A stretch of 24,831 nucleotides of DNA, taken from positions 1 to 24,831 of the forward strand of contig DBXM01000008.1 in assembly GCA_002309655.1 (NCBI GenBank), written 5' to 3'. Positions within the stretch are counted from its first letter, which is position 1; every line of letters begins with the position of its first letter. The notes beneath the pieces are model-generated. The model did not search any database and was not told where the DNA came from. It saw only the letters and a program-made list of their open reading frames with translations. Shown piece after piece: positions 1 to 7,228 of this stretch. The position numbers and the translations under genes are program-made. This DNA is from Mageeibacillus sp. UBA1212 (GTDB taxonomy: Bacteria; Bacillota; Clostridia; UBA1212).

Positions 1-16
1 TTTGCGCCAGAGAAAC

Positions 17-54
17 GCAGCGGGGCCCGGCCGAAAATGGCCGGGCCCCGCTGC
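17..54 (-). terminator. GC-rich terminator-like hairpin downstream of acpP
   Basis: A perfect 16-bp inverted repeat (17-32 with 39-54) encloses a 6-nt loop, about 20 nt past the acpP stop. On the minus strand the stem is followed by GTTTCTC, so the U-tract is weak. The hairpin is very stable and probably ends the lipid operon or protects its 3' end. Confidence 0.6.
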
Positions 55-75
55 TTCTGCATTATTAAAACAGGT

Positions 76-300
76 TTATTTGAGGGTCTCCAAATAGTCG
101 ACCACGTCGCCGACGGTCTTGAAGCCGGCGAGCTTTTCGTCGGGAATCATGATGTTGTATTCCTCCTCGATGGTCATCAGAAGCTGGAGCACGTCGAGGG
201 AGTCGGCCTTGAGGTCTTCTTTGATGCGGGAGTCGCGGGTGATCTCGACATCCTTGAGTCTAAGTTGTTCGGTTAAGAGTTTTTTTACGGATTCAAACAT
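76..300 (-). CDS. acpP: Acyl carrier protein
   Basis: This 74-residue cytoplasmic acyl carrier protein holds growing or finished acyl chains as thioesters on 4'-phosphopantetheine. The attachment serine is S34 in the motif KADSLDVLQL, the expected place and context for the family. The rest follows the usual four-helix ACP pattern, including an acidic helix II (MTIEEEY). An upstream in-frame ATG exists at 357, but the start at 300 is chosen because GGAAAGGAACG lies just before it and the protein then has normal ACP length. It is the last gene of the minus-strand lipid operon, 72 nt after plsX. PlsX uses acyl-ACP, so the pairing makes functional sense. Confidence 0.97.
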   Translation of the reverse strand: MFESVKKLLTEQLRLKDVEITRDSRIKEDLKADSLDVLQLLMTIEEEYNIMIPDEKLAGFKTVGDVVDYLETLK

Positions 301-372
301 TTTCGTTCCTTTCCGGTCGCAAGCTGCGGCCTTTTTTAGTATTAAAAACTGATTCAATAATACCGGGGAAGG

Positions 373-1407
373 TTATTCGTACTCCTCGGGAAGGAGGGCG
401 ACCGCGCTTTCGATGACGCCGTTAAGGCCGCTGTCGACCATTTTGTAGGCCTGCTCGATGCACTTCGCGACTGCCCTGGCGTCGCCGGAGCCGTGGCCCT
501 TCACAATCGTTTTTTCGGTGCCGAGCAGAACGCTGCCGCCGTAGTTCTGGTAGGACATGAACTCCTTTTCCTCGGCGAACATTTTCTTCATGAAGAGGGC
601 CCCGAACTTGTAGATGCCGCGGGAATAGATGTCCTTCTTGATTTTCTTGAGGAGCTGGAGCGCGGTGCCTTCGGTGGTCTTGATGAGGACGTTTCCGGAA
701 AAACCGTCGCAGACCACGAGGTCGTAGTTTCCGGAGAGAAGGTCGCGGCTCTCCATGTTGCCCGTGAAGTTGAGAAGTCCCTGCGAGGAGAGCTCCGAGA
801 GGGCCTTGTAGACGGTGCGGCGCAGGTCGTCGCCTTTTTCGGACTCGGTGCCGATGTTGAGAAGGGCGACCCGGGGGTTCGGGATGTTGTAGACGCTTTT
901 CATGTAGGCGGAGCCCATGACCGCGAACTGGACCAGCTGGATCGGGGTGCAGTCAACGTTGGCGCCGCTGTCGCAAATGCCCACGATTCCGCCGGCCATG
1001 GTGGGAAGAATGGGGCAGAAGGAGGGGCGGCGGACGCCGGGAAGACGGCCGATCCTGAGGGTTGCGGCGGCTACCAGGGAGCCTGTGGCGCCGAGGGAGA
1101 CGATGCCGCTGACGGTCGGGTCTTCGCGAAGCAGGCGGATGGACTTCATCATGGAGCTGTCGCGCTTGAGGCGGATGGCGTCCGTGGGTTTGTCCTCGCC
1201 GGTGATCACGTCGGGTGCGTGAAGGATGTCGATTCTTGAAAGGCGGTCAGCGCCGGCGCCATGCTTTTCGAGTTCCTTTTTGAGGGTCTCTTCGTCGCCG
1301 GCGAGAATCAGCTCAAGGCCGGGAAATCGGTCCAGGGCGATGAGGCTGCCTTCAACGTTCGCGCCCGGGCTGTTGTCGCCGCCCAGGCAGTCAATAACAA
1401 GTTTCAT
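373..1407 (-). CDS. plsX: Phosphate acyltransferase PlsX
   Basis: PlsX interconverts acyl-ACP and acyl-phosphate. The acyl-phosphate is then used by PlsY to acylate glycerol-3-phosphate, the first step of phospholipid synthesis in most Bacillota. The 344-aa length is normal. The N-terminus MKLVIDCLGGDNSPG is a variant of the family signature (usually xxIDAMGGDxxP). Later family blocks are present: ALLNIGTESEKGDD, DGFSGNVLIKTTEG and YGGSVLLGTEKTIVKGHG. The start is supported by AGGAGAAG eight bases upstream. It lies 46 nt after the GNAT gene and 72 nt before acpP on the same strand. A palindromic element (1430-1444) in its short leader resembles those at the head of the operon. Confidence 0.98.
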   Translation of the reverse strand: MKLVIDCLGGDNSPGANVEGSLIALDRFPGLELILAGDEETLKKELEKHGAGADRLSRIDILHAPDVITGEDKPTDAIRLKRDSSMMKSIRLLREDPTVSGIVSLGATGSLVAAATLRIGRLPGVRRPSFCPILPTMAGGIVGICDSGANVDCTPIQLVQFAVMGSAYMKSVYNIPNPRVALLNIGTESEKGDDLRRTVYKALSELSSQGLLNFTGNMESRDLLSGNYDLVVCDGFSGNVLIKTTEGTALQLLKKIKKDIYSRGIYKFGALFMKKMFAEEKEFMSYQNYGGSVLLGTEKTIVKGHGSGDARAVAKCIEQAYKMVDSGLNGVIESAVALLPEEYE

Positions 1408-1453
1408 TTTTCTTCTCCTGTCCCGGAATATTTCCGGAAAATAAACGAGTCAC

Positions 1454-2593
1454 TCAAGAGAGCTTTTTCACGTAGCAGCGGCGCTTTTTGTGTTCGACGG
1501 CGTCGAAGTAGTTCCACAGAAGGCGGATGGCGGTGTTGTCCTCGAGGTTGAGGTTCGTCTCCGCGTGGTCGATGGACGGGTCGTCGAGCATTTTCATAAT
1601 TTCGGCGACCATGGCGGTGCCGAGGCCTAGCTGCATGTAGTGCGGGTCGACGCCAACCAGGCCGAAGTCGATGATCTCGGGCTTCTTCACGGAGCGGAGA
1701 ATCTTCACGACGGTGGAGGGGGTCAGGCGGCCGCCGGAGCGCTGAACGGCCTTCGCGATGGACGGGAAGCAGATGCCGAGGGCGACGACCTTGTCGTTCT
1801 CGTCGAGAATGACGGAAACGAAGCGCAGGTCGATGATCAGGCGGAAATTGTCGATCATCATCTTCTTCATTTTCTCAGTGAACGGAACTGTGCCGTAGAT
1901 GTCGGCGTAGGCGGTGTCGAGAAGCTCGAAAAAGCCGTCTTTGTATTTCCGGAGAAAGTCGTTCGTGTTCTTTGCCTCGCCGAAGCGGAGGTTGTAGCGC
2001 TTGAGCATGAACTCTTCCAGCTTCAGAATCTTCTCGTCGGGCTTGCCGCCGCGGAGCTTGATCCTGCTCTCGACCCAGTCGACCTCCTTCGCGTAGCCGC
2101 ACTTCTCGATGAGGCCCGCGTAGTAGGCGGCGTTGTACTGCTCCTCGAAAGTGGAGAGCTCGTCGAAGCCGTCGATAAGGAGACCTTCCCGCTCGAGGTC
2201 GGAGTAGCCGAGGGGACCGCAGACGGTGTCCATGCCCTTGTACAGAGCCCATTTTTCCACGGCCTCGAACAGGGCGTTTGCGACGTTCTGGTCGTTGACC
2301 GCGTCAAAACGCGTGAATCGGACGCGCTTTTCGTTGTTTTTCTCGTTGGCGGCATTCTGGATTATTCCCGAAATGCGGCCGCAGATCACACCGCCGCGGT
2401 AGGCGTTAAAGCAGACCGTTTCGCAGGTGTCGCTGTAGGCGTGCCGCTTGCTGAAAATCTTGCGCTCGTCGGAGTAGAGGGGCGGAACGAAAAACGGGTT
2501 GTCGCGGTAGAGATTCAGAGGAAAATTCAGAAAATCGTACCGCTGCTTCGCGGTTTTTACTTCTTTTACAACAATGTCAGCCATTTCTGTCAA
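1454..2593 (-). CDS. GNAT-fold N-acyltransferase-like protein (YghO-like family)
   Basis: This 379-aa protein resembles a widespread bacterial family related to GNAT acyltransferases, including E. coli YghO. Family-like blocks are FLNFPLNLYRDNPFFVPPL near the N-terminus, then FTRFDAVND, the segment GPLGYSDLEREGLLIDGFDE and YNAAYYAGLIEKCGY. Near residues 316-326, VDPHYMQLGLGT matches the GNAT acyl-CoA pyrophosphate-binding loop. The substrate is unknown. Its place between a FakB-like gene and plsX suggests an acyl-transfer role, but that is inference. The start is TTG at 2593: AAAGGA lies about six bases before it, while the ATG three codons later would be too far from that site. It is 27 nt downstream of the DegV gene, so co-transcribed. 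Confidence 0.85.
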   Translation of the reverse strand: MTEMADIVVKEVKTAKQRYDFLNFPLNLYRDNPFFVPPLYSDERKIFSKRHAYSDTCETVCFNAYRGGVICGRISGIIQNAANEKNNEKRVRFTRFDAVNDQNVANALFEAVEKWALYKGMDTVCGPLGYSDLEREGLLIDGFDELSTFEEQYNAAYYAGLIEKCGYAKEVDWVESRIKLRGGKPDEKILKLEEFMLKRYNLRFGEAKNTNDFLRKYKDGFFELLDTAYADIYGTVPFTEKMKKMMIDNFRLIIDLRFVSVILDENDKVVALGICFPSIAKAVQRSGGRLTPSTVVKILRSVKKPEIIDFGLVGVDPHYMQLGLGTAMVAEIMKMLDDPSIDHAETNLNLEDNTAIRLLWNYFDAVEHKKRRCYVKKLS

Positions 2594-2620
2594 TGTCAGT
2601 CCTTTGTCAACTGAAGCAGG

Positions 2621-3490
2621 TTATCTGTGGATCGCGTGGAAGCAGACGCCGATACCGTTGGGGCCGCAGTGGCTGCCGGCGGTCGGGTTGACAACGACAA
2701 CGCGGAGGTTGAGGGCGTCGCCGTACTTTTCGCGCAGGGCGGTGGCGAGCTCTTCAACGAGTTCTGGGGCGTCGGTGTGGCCGATGTAGACCGGGTGACC
2801 GGTAATGTCGTCGCCGAGTTCGTCCATGTAGGCGAGCAGGCGGGCGATGGCCTTCGGACGGCCTTTTTCCTTGCCCACGGATACCATTTTGCCCTCGCCG
2901 CTCATGTGGATGATCGGCCTGATTCCGAGAAGGGTGCCCATTGTGCCGGCGATTCCGCTGACGCGGCCGCTGTGCTTGAAGAATTTCAGATCGTCCGCGA
3001 AGAAGTACATCGCGTGCTTGTCGACCTCGACGGAAGCCCATTCAAGCACTTCCTCGGGGGTCTTGCCGGCCTTGAACAGCTCGCCGATGGCGCGAACGAT
3101 CGCGCAGCTGATGGTCGTGATGCCCTTGGTGTCGACTTCGTAGAACTTGCGTTCCGGATATTTCTCCTTCAGAATCTTCAGCGCCTCGTCCATGTTGTCG
3201 AAGGTGATGGTCATCGCGCGGGAAAAATGCACGTAGAAAATATCGTTGCCGGCCGCGAAGTGGGGCTCGAAGTATTCGATGTACTGGTCGACGCTGATTG
3301 CGCTCGTGTTGGGAAGCCAGCCGCCGCGAAGACCGTCGTAGAACGCGCGGGAGTCGAACTCCTTGAAATCAACGTAGGGGTAGATTGTTTTGCCGTCGAC
3401 GCTGTAGGGCATGCTGATGAGGTTGTAGCCGTACTCCGCGCACATCTCGGGCGTCATATCGGTGTCGCTGTCGGTGAAAAGAATCAACAT
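2621..3490 (-). CDS. DegV family protein, FakB-like fatty-acid carrier
   Basis: DegV/FakB proteins bind a free fatty acid and present its carboxylate to the kinase FakA, giving acyl-phosphate. This 289-aa protein has the family pattern throughout: FTDSDTDM at the N-terminus, PNTSAISVDQYIEYFEP near residue 70, the block DDLKFFKHSGRVSGIAGTMG, GIRPIIHM, the segment VYIGHTDAPELVEEL and the C-terminal AGSHCGPNGIGVCFHAIHR. GGAGG eight bases before the ATG at 3490 fixes the start; the longer in-frame extension to 3541 lacks this support. It lies directly downstream of fakA, separated by a 71-nt gap containing a strong hairpin. The fatty-acid specificity cannot be read from the sequence, and some DegV proteins have no proven ligand. 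Confidence 0.92.
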   Translation of the reverse strand: MLILFTDSDTDMTPEMCAEYGYNLISMPYSVDGKTIYPYVDFKEFDSRAFYDGLRGGWLPNTSAISVDQYIEYFEPHFAAGNDIFYVHFSRAMTITFDNMDEALKILKEKYPERKFYEVDTKGITTISCAIVRAIGELFKAGKTPEEVLEWASVEVDKHAMYFFADDLKFFKHSGRVSGIAGTMGTLLGIRPIIHMSGEGKMVSVGKEKGRPKAIARLLAYMDELGDDITGHPVYIGHTDAPELVEELATALREKYGDALNLRVVVVNPTAGSHCGPNGIGVCFHAIHR

Positions 3491-3522
3491 AAAAAATCCT
3501 CCAAAATGTAAATCATAAGAGG

Positions 3523-3555
3523 GGGCGGCGGCGCCAAACAATCAGGCCGCCGCCC
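3523..3555 (-). other. GC-rich intercistronic hairpin between fakA and the DegV gene
   Basis: A perfect 10-bp inverted repeat (3523-3532 with 3546-3555) surrounds a 13-nt loop just after the fakA stop and before the DegV ribosome-binding site. On the transcribed minus strand it is followed by CCTCTTATG, with no U-run, so it is not a typical intrinsic terminator. It may set mRNA processing or the FakA:FakB ratio. Confidence 0.5.
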
Positions 3556-3561
3556 TCCGCC

Positions 3562-5220
3562 TCATTCCAGAATAAGAATATAGTCAAAGACGGGCTGGCC
3601 GCCTTCAATGTGGATGACCTCGGTGGACCGGAGCTCTTTACTGAGTTCCGATGAGAGGGCCTCCGCGTCGCAAGCCTCAACGCTGCTTCCCGAGATCAGT
3701 ATCAAAATGTCGCAGCTGCCCGCGTCCATTTTGGCGGCAAGCGCCCGCGCCGCCGCTCCCGGGGTCGCGGCGGCCGTCATTATCCTGTCGCCGACAAACC
3801 CGATGAAGTCGTCTTTTTTGACCGAAACGCCGTCCTTTTCGGTGTCGCGGACCGCCCTGGAGACCATTCCCGTGACCACGCTTTCCGCGGCTTCCTTAAA
3901 CGCGCCGTAGAGGGCGTCCGCGTCGGTCTCAGAGGGGTCGAACACGGACAGCGCCGCGTAGCCCTCGCCGATGGTTTTCGTCGGGAGCACTCTGATGTCC
4001 GCTTTTTCGTACATCTGCGCGGCCTGGTTGGCGGTCATGATGATATTCCCGTTGTTGGGGAACACGAAAATCGTGTCGGCGTCGATGCTGTCGAACGCGT
4101 CCGTGAAATCGGAGACCGCGGGGTTCATGCTCTGTCCGCCGTCGACCACTTCGTCGCAACCGGCCTCCGCGAAAGTGTTTTTGAGGCCTTCGCCGGCCGC
4201 CACCGCCACGATCGCGAACTGCTTGTGGGGCTTCTTCCTGAGCGGGCGGAAGCTGTTCCTGACGGTCGACTCGTTGTGCTGGAGCGTCATATTCTCGATC
4301 TTGATCTTGAGAAACTCGCCGTACTGCTGGAAATGGTTCAGCACGTCGCCGGGCTTGAACGTGTGGACGTGCACTTTCAGAACGGAGCCGTCCGCGAAAG
4401 CCACCACAGAATCGCCAACGGTGTCCAGGTAGTCGGTCACCGGCTTGATGTCGAAGGCCTTCACGTCGCATTTTTTGTTCTGAAGCCTGAGCAGGAACTC
4501 GGTGCAGTAGCCGAATTCGAGCTCGGTGTCCTCGGTGAACTTGTCGAAATCCAGGTCCGCCTGCGCGTTCTTGACGTCGCCGGTGTGTTCGTACTTAAAC
4601 GACTCGCCCTCGAGCGCCTTCTTCATGCCCTCCGCGATGTACACGAAGCCCGCGCCGCCGCTGTCGACGACCCCCGCCTCTTTAAGAACGCGAAGCAGCT
4701 CGGGCGTGCGGTCCAGCGACTTGTAGAGTTCGACCACGAAATCGTCGAGGTAGTTATCGACGGTGCTGCCTTCGGAAATGCGAGAATCCGCGTACTTGAC
4801 GGCGTCCTTGAAAACGGTCAGAATCGTGCCCTCGACAGGCTGCTTGACCGCCTTGTACGCCTGGGTAACGCCGCACCCGAACGCCTTGCTGAGACCCTCG
4901 GCGTCGCAGCTCTCCATTCCCTCGAAGCCCCGCGAGACTCCCGCGAAAAACTGCGAAAGAATCGCTCCGGAATTGCCGCGCGCGCCGCTGAGCATGCCGC
5001 CTGCGAGCTTTTTTGCGGTTTCGTCAAGACTTTCGGTGTCGAGGTCCTTGAGCTTGCTGATGCCCGAGTCGATAGTCATGAACATATTGTCGCCCGTGTC
5101 TCCGTCCGGAATCGGGAAGACGTTGAGCTCGTTTACGATTTGTCTGTTGAGTGAGAGCAGTGCCGCTCCGCTGCGGACCATCTCCGCGAAAAGGGTGCCT
5201 GTCAGTGTGGCATTTCCCAT
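3562..5220 (-). CDS. fakA: Fatty acid kinase FakA (DAK2 domain fusion protein, YloV family)
   Basis: FakA phosphorylates fatty acids held by FakB proteins, using ATP-Mg. The 552-aa length and three-part architecture fit the family. The N-terminal DAK2/DhaL-like kinase domain (about 1-200) has the metal-binding loop NVFPIPDGDTGDN (33-45) and the glycine-rich GARGNSGAILSQFFAG. The middle domain carries FGYCTEFLLRLQ and VHVHTFKPGDVL. The C-terminal DegV-like half has FPNNGNIIMTANQAA and LPTKTIGEGYAAL. The ATG at 5220 is preceded by AAGGAGG at good spacing. It is followed by a DegV gene, a GNAT gene, plsX and acpP, forming a complete acyl-phosphate route. I saw no frameshift or missing motif. Confidence 0.93.
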   Translation of the reverse strand: MGNATLTGTLFAEMVRSGAALLSLNRQIVNELNVFPIPDGDTGDNMFMTIDSGISKLKDLDTESLDETAKKLAGGMLSGARGNSGAILSQFFAGVSRGFEGMESCDAEGLSKAFGCGVTQAYKAVKQPVEGTILTVFKDAVKYADSRISEGSTVDNYLDDFVVELYKSLDRTPELLRVLKEAGVVDSGGAGFVYIAEGMKKALEGESFKYEHTGDVKNAQADLDFDKFTEDTELEFGYCTEFLLRLQNKKCDVKAFDIKPVTDYLDTVGDSVVAFADGSVLKVHVHTFKPGDVLNHFQQYGEFLKIKIENMTLQHNESTVRNSFRPLRKKPHKQFAIVAVAAGEGLKNTFAEAGCDEVVDGGQSMNPAVSDFTDAFDSIDADTIFVFPNNGNIIMTANQAAQMYEKADIRVLPTKTIGEGYAALSVFDPSETDADALYGAFKEAAESVVTGMVSRAVRDTEKDGVSVKKDDFIGFVGDRIMTAAATPGAAARALAAKMDAGSCDILILISGSSVEACDAEALSSELSKELRSTEVIHIEGGQPVFDYILILE

Positions 5221-5291
5221 GTTAACGTTGCCTCCTTAAGGTAGTAGGAATAGGGAATGAGGAGTGATGAATGTCACTCACACATCTTATT

Positions 5292-5768
5292 TTAGTTTTT
5301 CTCTCTTTGACGTCTGTCCAAAAAGAGTTTTGCGTTGAGCACAGCCTGGCGGACGCTTCTGTAGGCCTTCGAGTAGGCCGTCGTGAGCATGTCGCCGACG
5401 TTTGCCGCCGCGTCGACCGGATCGGTCAGAATGGACGCCTTTGTCAGAATCACGTCGGCCGCCTTCAGATACGTCTCGGTCTTCTTCCCGATGACCACGG
5501 GGCGCACGGCCGGCTCATTCGAAAACTGTTCGCGAAGGGTCTCCTGAAGGCCGCTCCCGCGGGGGGTCAGTACGTACACAACGAAGCTCTCGGTCTCGGT
5601 TCTGATTATGTCGCGGCAGATTCCGGTGACGTCCTTCGCGGTCGCCTCGCCCGGTGTCACGATGTAGACGCGCTTGGTCTGTGGAATCACCAGGTAGTCG
5701 CGGGCGGCTTTCCGCTCCACGCTGCCTTCGGCTGTCTTGCAGTTGATGAATATCATTTTGCCTTTCAT
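5292..5768 (-). CDS. Unknown 158-aa protein at the head of the lipid operon
   Basis: I do not recognise a named family. The protein looks soluble, with alternating strands and helices suggesting a Rossmann-like fold: KRVYIVTPGEA near residue 32, FVVYVLTPRGSGL near residue 62, and YLKAADVILTKASILTDPVD near residue 100. The last block resembles the donor-binding region of GT28 enzymes such as MurG and UgtP, which have an AADxxIxKxGxxT pattern, but the protein is far too short for a complete enzyme and the glycine is replaced. It is the first gene after the minus-strand promoter at 5857-5884, 71 nt ahead of fakA. The ATG at 5768 has AAGGA about 12 nt upstream. An ATG four codons later has AAAGG only four bases upstream, so the start is uncertain. 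Confidence 0.75.
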   Translation of the reverse strand: MKGKMIFINCKTAEGSVERKAARDYLVIPQTKRVYIVTPGEATAKDVTGICRDIIRTETESFVVYVLTPRGSGLQETLREQFSNEPAVRPVVIGKKTETYLKAADVILTKASILTDPVDAAANVGDMLTTAYSKAYRSVRQAVLNAKLFLDRRQREKN

Positions 5769-5811
5769 AAAGCCCGCGCGTCCTTTCCGGTGAATTCAGG
5801 CGTCCTTCGAT

Positions 5812-5838
5812 ATTTTCCGGAAAATTTCCGGGAAATAA
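5812..5838. promoter_or_regulatory. Overlapping palindromic operator-like elements in the lipid-operon leader
   Basis: ATTTTCCGGAAAAT (5812-5825) is a perfect 14-bp palindrome. It overlaps ATTTCCGGGAAATAA (5824-5838), which recurs exactly at 6035-6049. Both lie within about 40 nt downstream of the predicted minus-strand start site, where repressor binding would block transcription. The adjacent TetR-family protein is the obvious candidate, by inference. Confidence 0.55.
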
Positions 5839-5856
5839 ATTTCGGCCCGTTACGCA

Positions 5857-5884
5857 ATTGTACAACTTTAAATACTTATTTCAA
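5857..5884 (-). promoter_or_regulatory. Predicted sigma-A promoter of the lipid operon
   Basis: On the minus strand TTGAAA (5884-5879) and TACAAT (5862-5857) are separated by 16 nt. The predicted transcript starts near 5850, about 80 nt before the first ORF. Two palindromes lie immediately downstream of that point. Confidence 0.6.
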
Positions 5885-5976
5885 ACACGGATTTAAGGAA
5901 AAACAGGCAAAAAACGGCGTTTTCGTCCACACTTGCGGAATAGTTCACACATTTACTGAATATTGTAGAATAATTC

Positions 5977-6005
5977 TGGACAAAAATGGCTGAAAATGGT
6001 ACAAT
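5977..6005 (+). promoter_or_regulatory. Predicted sigma-A promoter of the TetR-family gene
   Basis: TGGACA (5977-5982) and TACAAT (6000-6005) are separated by 17 nt. Transcription would start near 6012 and give a leader of about 100 nt before the ATG at 6112. The region 5769-6111 holds no gene; it contains the two divergent promoters and the palindromes. Confidence 0.6.
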
Positions 6006-6034
6006 TAACCTGCGAAATACGGAAAATATCGCGT

Positions 6035-6049
6035 ATTTCCGGGAAATAA
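6035..6049. promoter_or_regulatory. Operator-like element in the tetR leader
   Basis: ATTTCCGGGAAATAA here is identical to 5824-5838. It lies about +24 to +38 relative to the predicted plus-strand start, mirroring its placement at the divergent minus-strand promoter. CGGAAAATA just upstream can pair imperfectly with its TATTTCCG half. Confidence 0.5.
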
Positions 6050-6111
6050 CAGGACGCAGCGGGGGTTCTCAGCCCCTTGACAAGTGGAAAATAAACCGGA
6101 GGATTAACAAA

Positions 6112-6750
6112 ATGGCGAGCAGAAGCAGAGACGAGCACGCGGAGCGCATGAAGGAACGGGCCGAGGCGGGGCGCAAACCGGACAAGCGGACGCAGGATTC
6201 ACTGAAAAAAATCAGGAACGCGTACGCGGAGATGCTTGGCGAGGGCTACAACCCGGGCACAGTCAGCGTTTCCATGCTGGCGGAGCGCGCGAACATCGAC
6301 CGGAAAACGTTCTACAACTACTACGACGGCATCTACGCCCTCGAGAACGCAATCGTAAGCGAGATAGGAGAAATGTTTCGCGAGACTTTCTGCAGGAATC
6401 CGATGCCCGAGAGGGGCAACCTGCCGCACGTGTTTTTCAAGGCGCTGGCGGAGGTGCTCAACGAGGATATAGATTTTTACGGCGCGATGTTCAAGCTCGG
6501 AAGCGGGTCGGCGCTCGGCAGGGCGGTCCGCGACATCGTCAAGGAGGAGACCTCCAGGATCGTCAAAAGCCGCCACAAGGCCTCGAAGGAGCTCGACATC
6601 GCGCTCGATTTTATCATCGCCGGCAGCCTCGAGGTATACAGGCAGTGGTACGAGCTCGACCCCAGGCCGCCGCTCGCGTCCTACTCGGCGATCATCTCGG
6701 AAATGTGCTACAGCGGCATCTACTCGGTGCTCGACAGGGAAGTGAAGTGA
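6112..6750 (+). CDS. TetR/AcrR family transcriptional regulator
   Basis: This 212-aa protein has a TetR-type N-terminal DNA-binding domain. Residues 27-47 form the first helix region, and residues 51-71 are a helix-turn-helix with the typical ending RKTFYNYYDG (family pattern xxTFYxxFxxK). The remainder is helical ligand-binding/dimerisation sequence with no enzyme motif. The ATG at 6112 is chosen because GGAGG sits nine bases upstream; the in-frame extension to 5986 would start inside the predicted promoter. It diverges from the fatty-acid kinase operon, and repeated palindromes flank both promoters, so autoregulation and control of the lipid operon are plausible. The ligand is unknown. An acyl compound would fit the context but is not shown. 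Confidence 0.9.
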   Translation: MASRSRDEHAERMKERAEAGRKPDKRTQDSLKKIRNAYAEMLGEGYNPGTVSVSMLAERANIDRKTFYNYYDGIYALENAIVSEIGEMFRETFCRNPMPERGNLPHVFFKALAEVLNEDIDFYGAMFKLGSGSALGRAVRDIVKEETSRIVKSRHKASKELDIALDFIIAGSLEVYRQWYELDPRPPLASYSAIISEMCYSGIYSVLDREVK

Positions 6751-6966
6751 AAGGAATCTTACGGTCAGTATTCCGGGAAGCGTGACGAAGCTCTGGAAAT
6801 GGGGTGCTTTCCGGATTGTCCTTCTTTGAAGGAGATACGCTTTGGCGGAACGATCGCCGAGTGGAAGGAAATCGGCCATAACAGCGTCGAGTTCTGCACC
6901 GCGTTTTCGCCGGGAAGTTATACGGTCAAATGCAGCGACGGAGACACGGTGCTGATTTTGGAATAG
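6749..6966 (+). pseudogene. C-terminal remnant of a BspA-type leucine-rich-repeat protein, frameshifted
   Basis: Immediately after the tetR stop, one frame reads NLTVSIPGSVTKLWKWGAFR, a typical BspA-like repeat (IPxSVTxIxxxAF). A second frame continues with PSLKEIRFGGTIAEWKEI and then GSYTVKCSDGDTVLILE to a stop at 6966. That is the usual end of such surface proteins (GTxxxWxxI, then YTVxCxDG). Adding one G near 6812-6815 restores GAFRDCPSLKEI, so a single-base deletion explains the break. There is no start codon or signal sequence, and the body of the gene is absent. It is a degraded fragment fused to the end of the tetR region. Confidence 0.72.
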
Positions 6967-6997
6967 AAAAGTGTTAAATCAAAAATGATAAAAGAAA

Positions 6998-7030
6998 AGG
7001 CTTGAACAGCGACCGGCTCAAGCCTCTTTT
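6998..7030 (+). terminator. Bidirectional terminator, copy 1
   Basis: AGGCTTGA (6998-7005) pairs with TCAAGCCT (7018-7025) and is followed by CTTTT; on the other strand the stem is followed by TTTTCTTTT. A near copy lies at 8670-8702, on the far side of the ATPase gene. I saw nothing recognisable between 7031 and the promoter at 7175. Confidence 0.75.
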
Positions 7031-7174
7031 GGAAGAGGAAAAACCACCGCGGAAAAAGAGGAGAAAACGACAGCACGTATTGTCGCCGGGGTTGTCCGCT
7101 TTATGCGCAGCGCTTTTTTATGTCGCGCCACCGGCTTTTAATACCAAATTTCCGATTAAAACAGCATCCGGATG

Positions 7175-7202
7175 TTGACAATATCGCAAAATGTGGTATA
7201 AT
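7175..7202 (+). promoter_or_regulatory. Consensus sigma-A promoter of the DUF4143 ATPase gene
   Basis: TTGACA (7175-7180) and TATAAT (7197-7202) are exact consensus boxes with a 16-nt spacer. The leader is only about 20 nt and leads directly into AGGAGGTG (7213-7220), so strong constitutive expression is likely. Confidence 0.85.
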
Positions 7203-7228
7203 TATATGCGACAGGAGGTGCGGAGTTT

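Noticed and set aside
1640..3511. Two long plus-strand frames opposite the GNAT and DegV genes
   Set aside because: GC-rich DNA keeps antisense frames open. The minus-strand products match known families and these do not.
5986..6111. N-terminal extension of the TetR protein from the ATG at 5986
   Set aside because: It would begin inside the predicted promoter. The ATG at 6112 has a proper SD site and gives a normal TetR length.
7103..7120. GCGCAGCGC followed by TTTTTT as a terminator
   Set aside because: The stem would be only three to four pairs, too weak to call.
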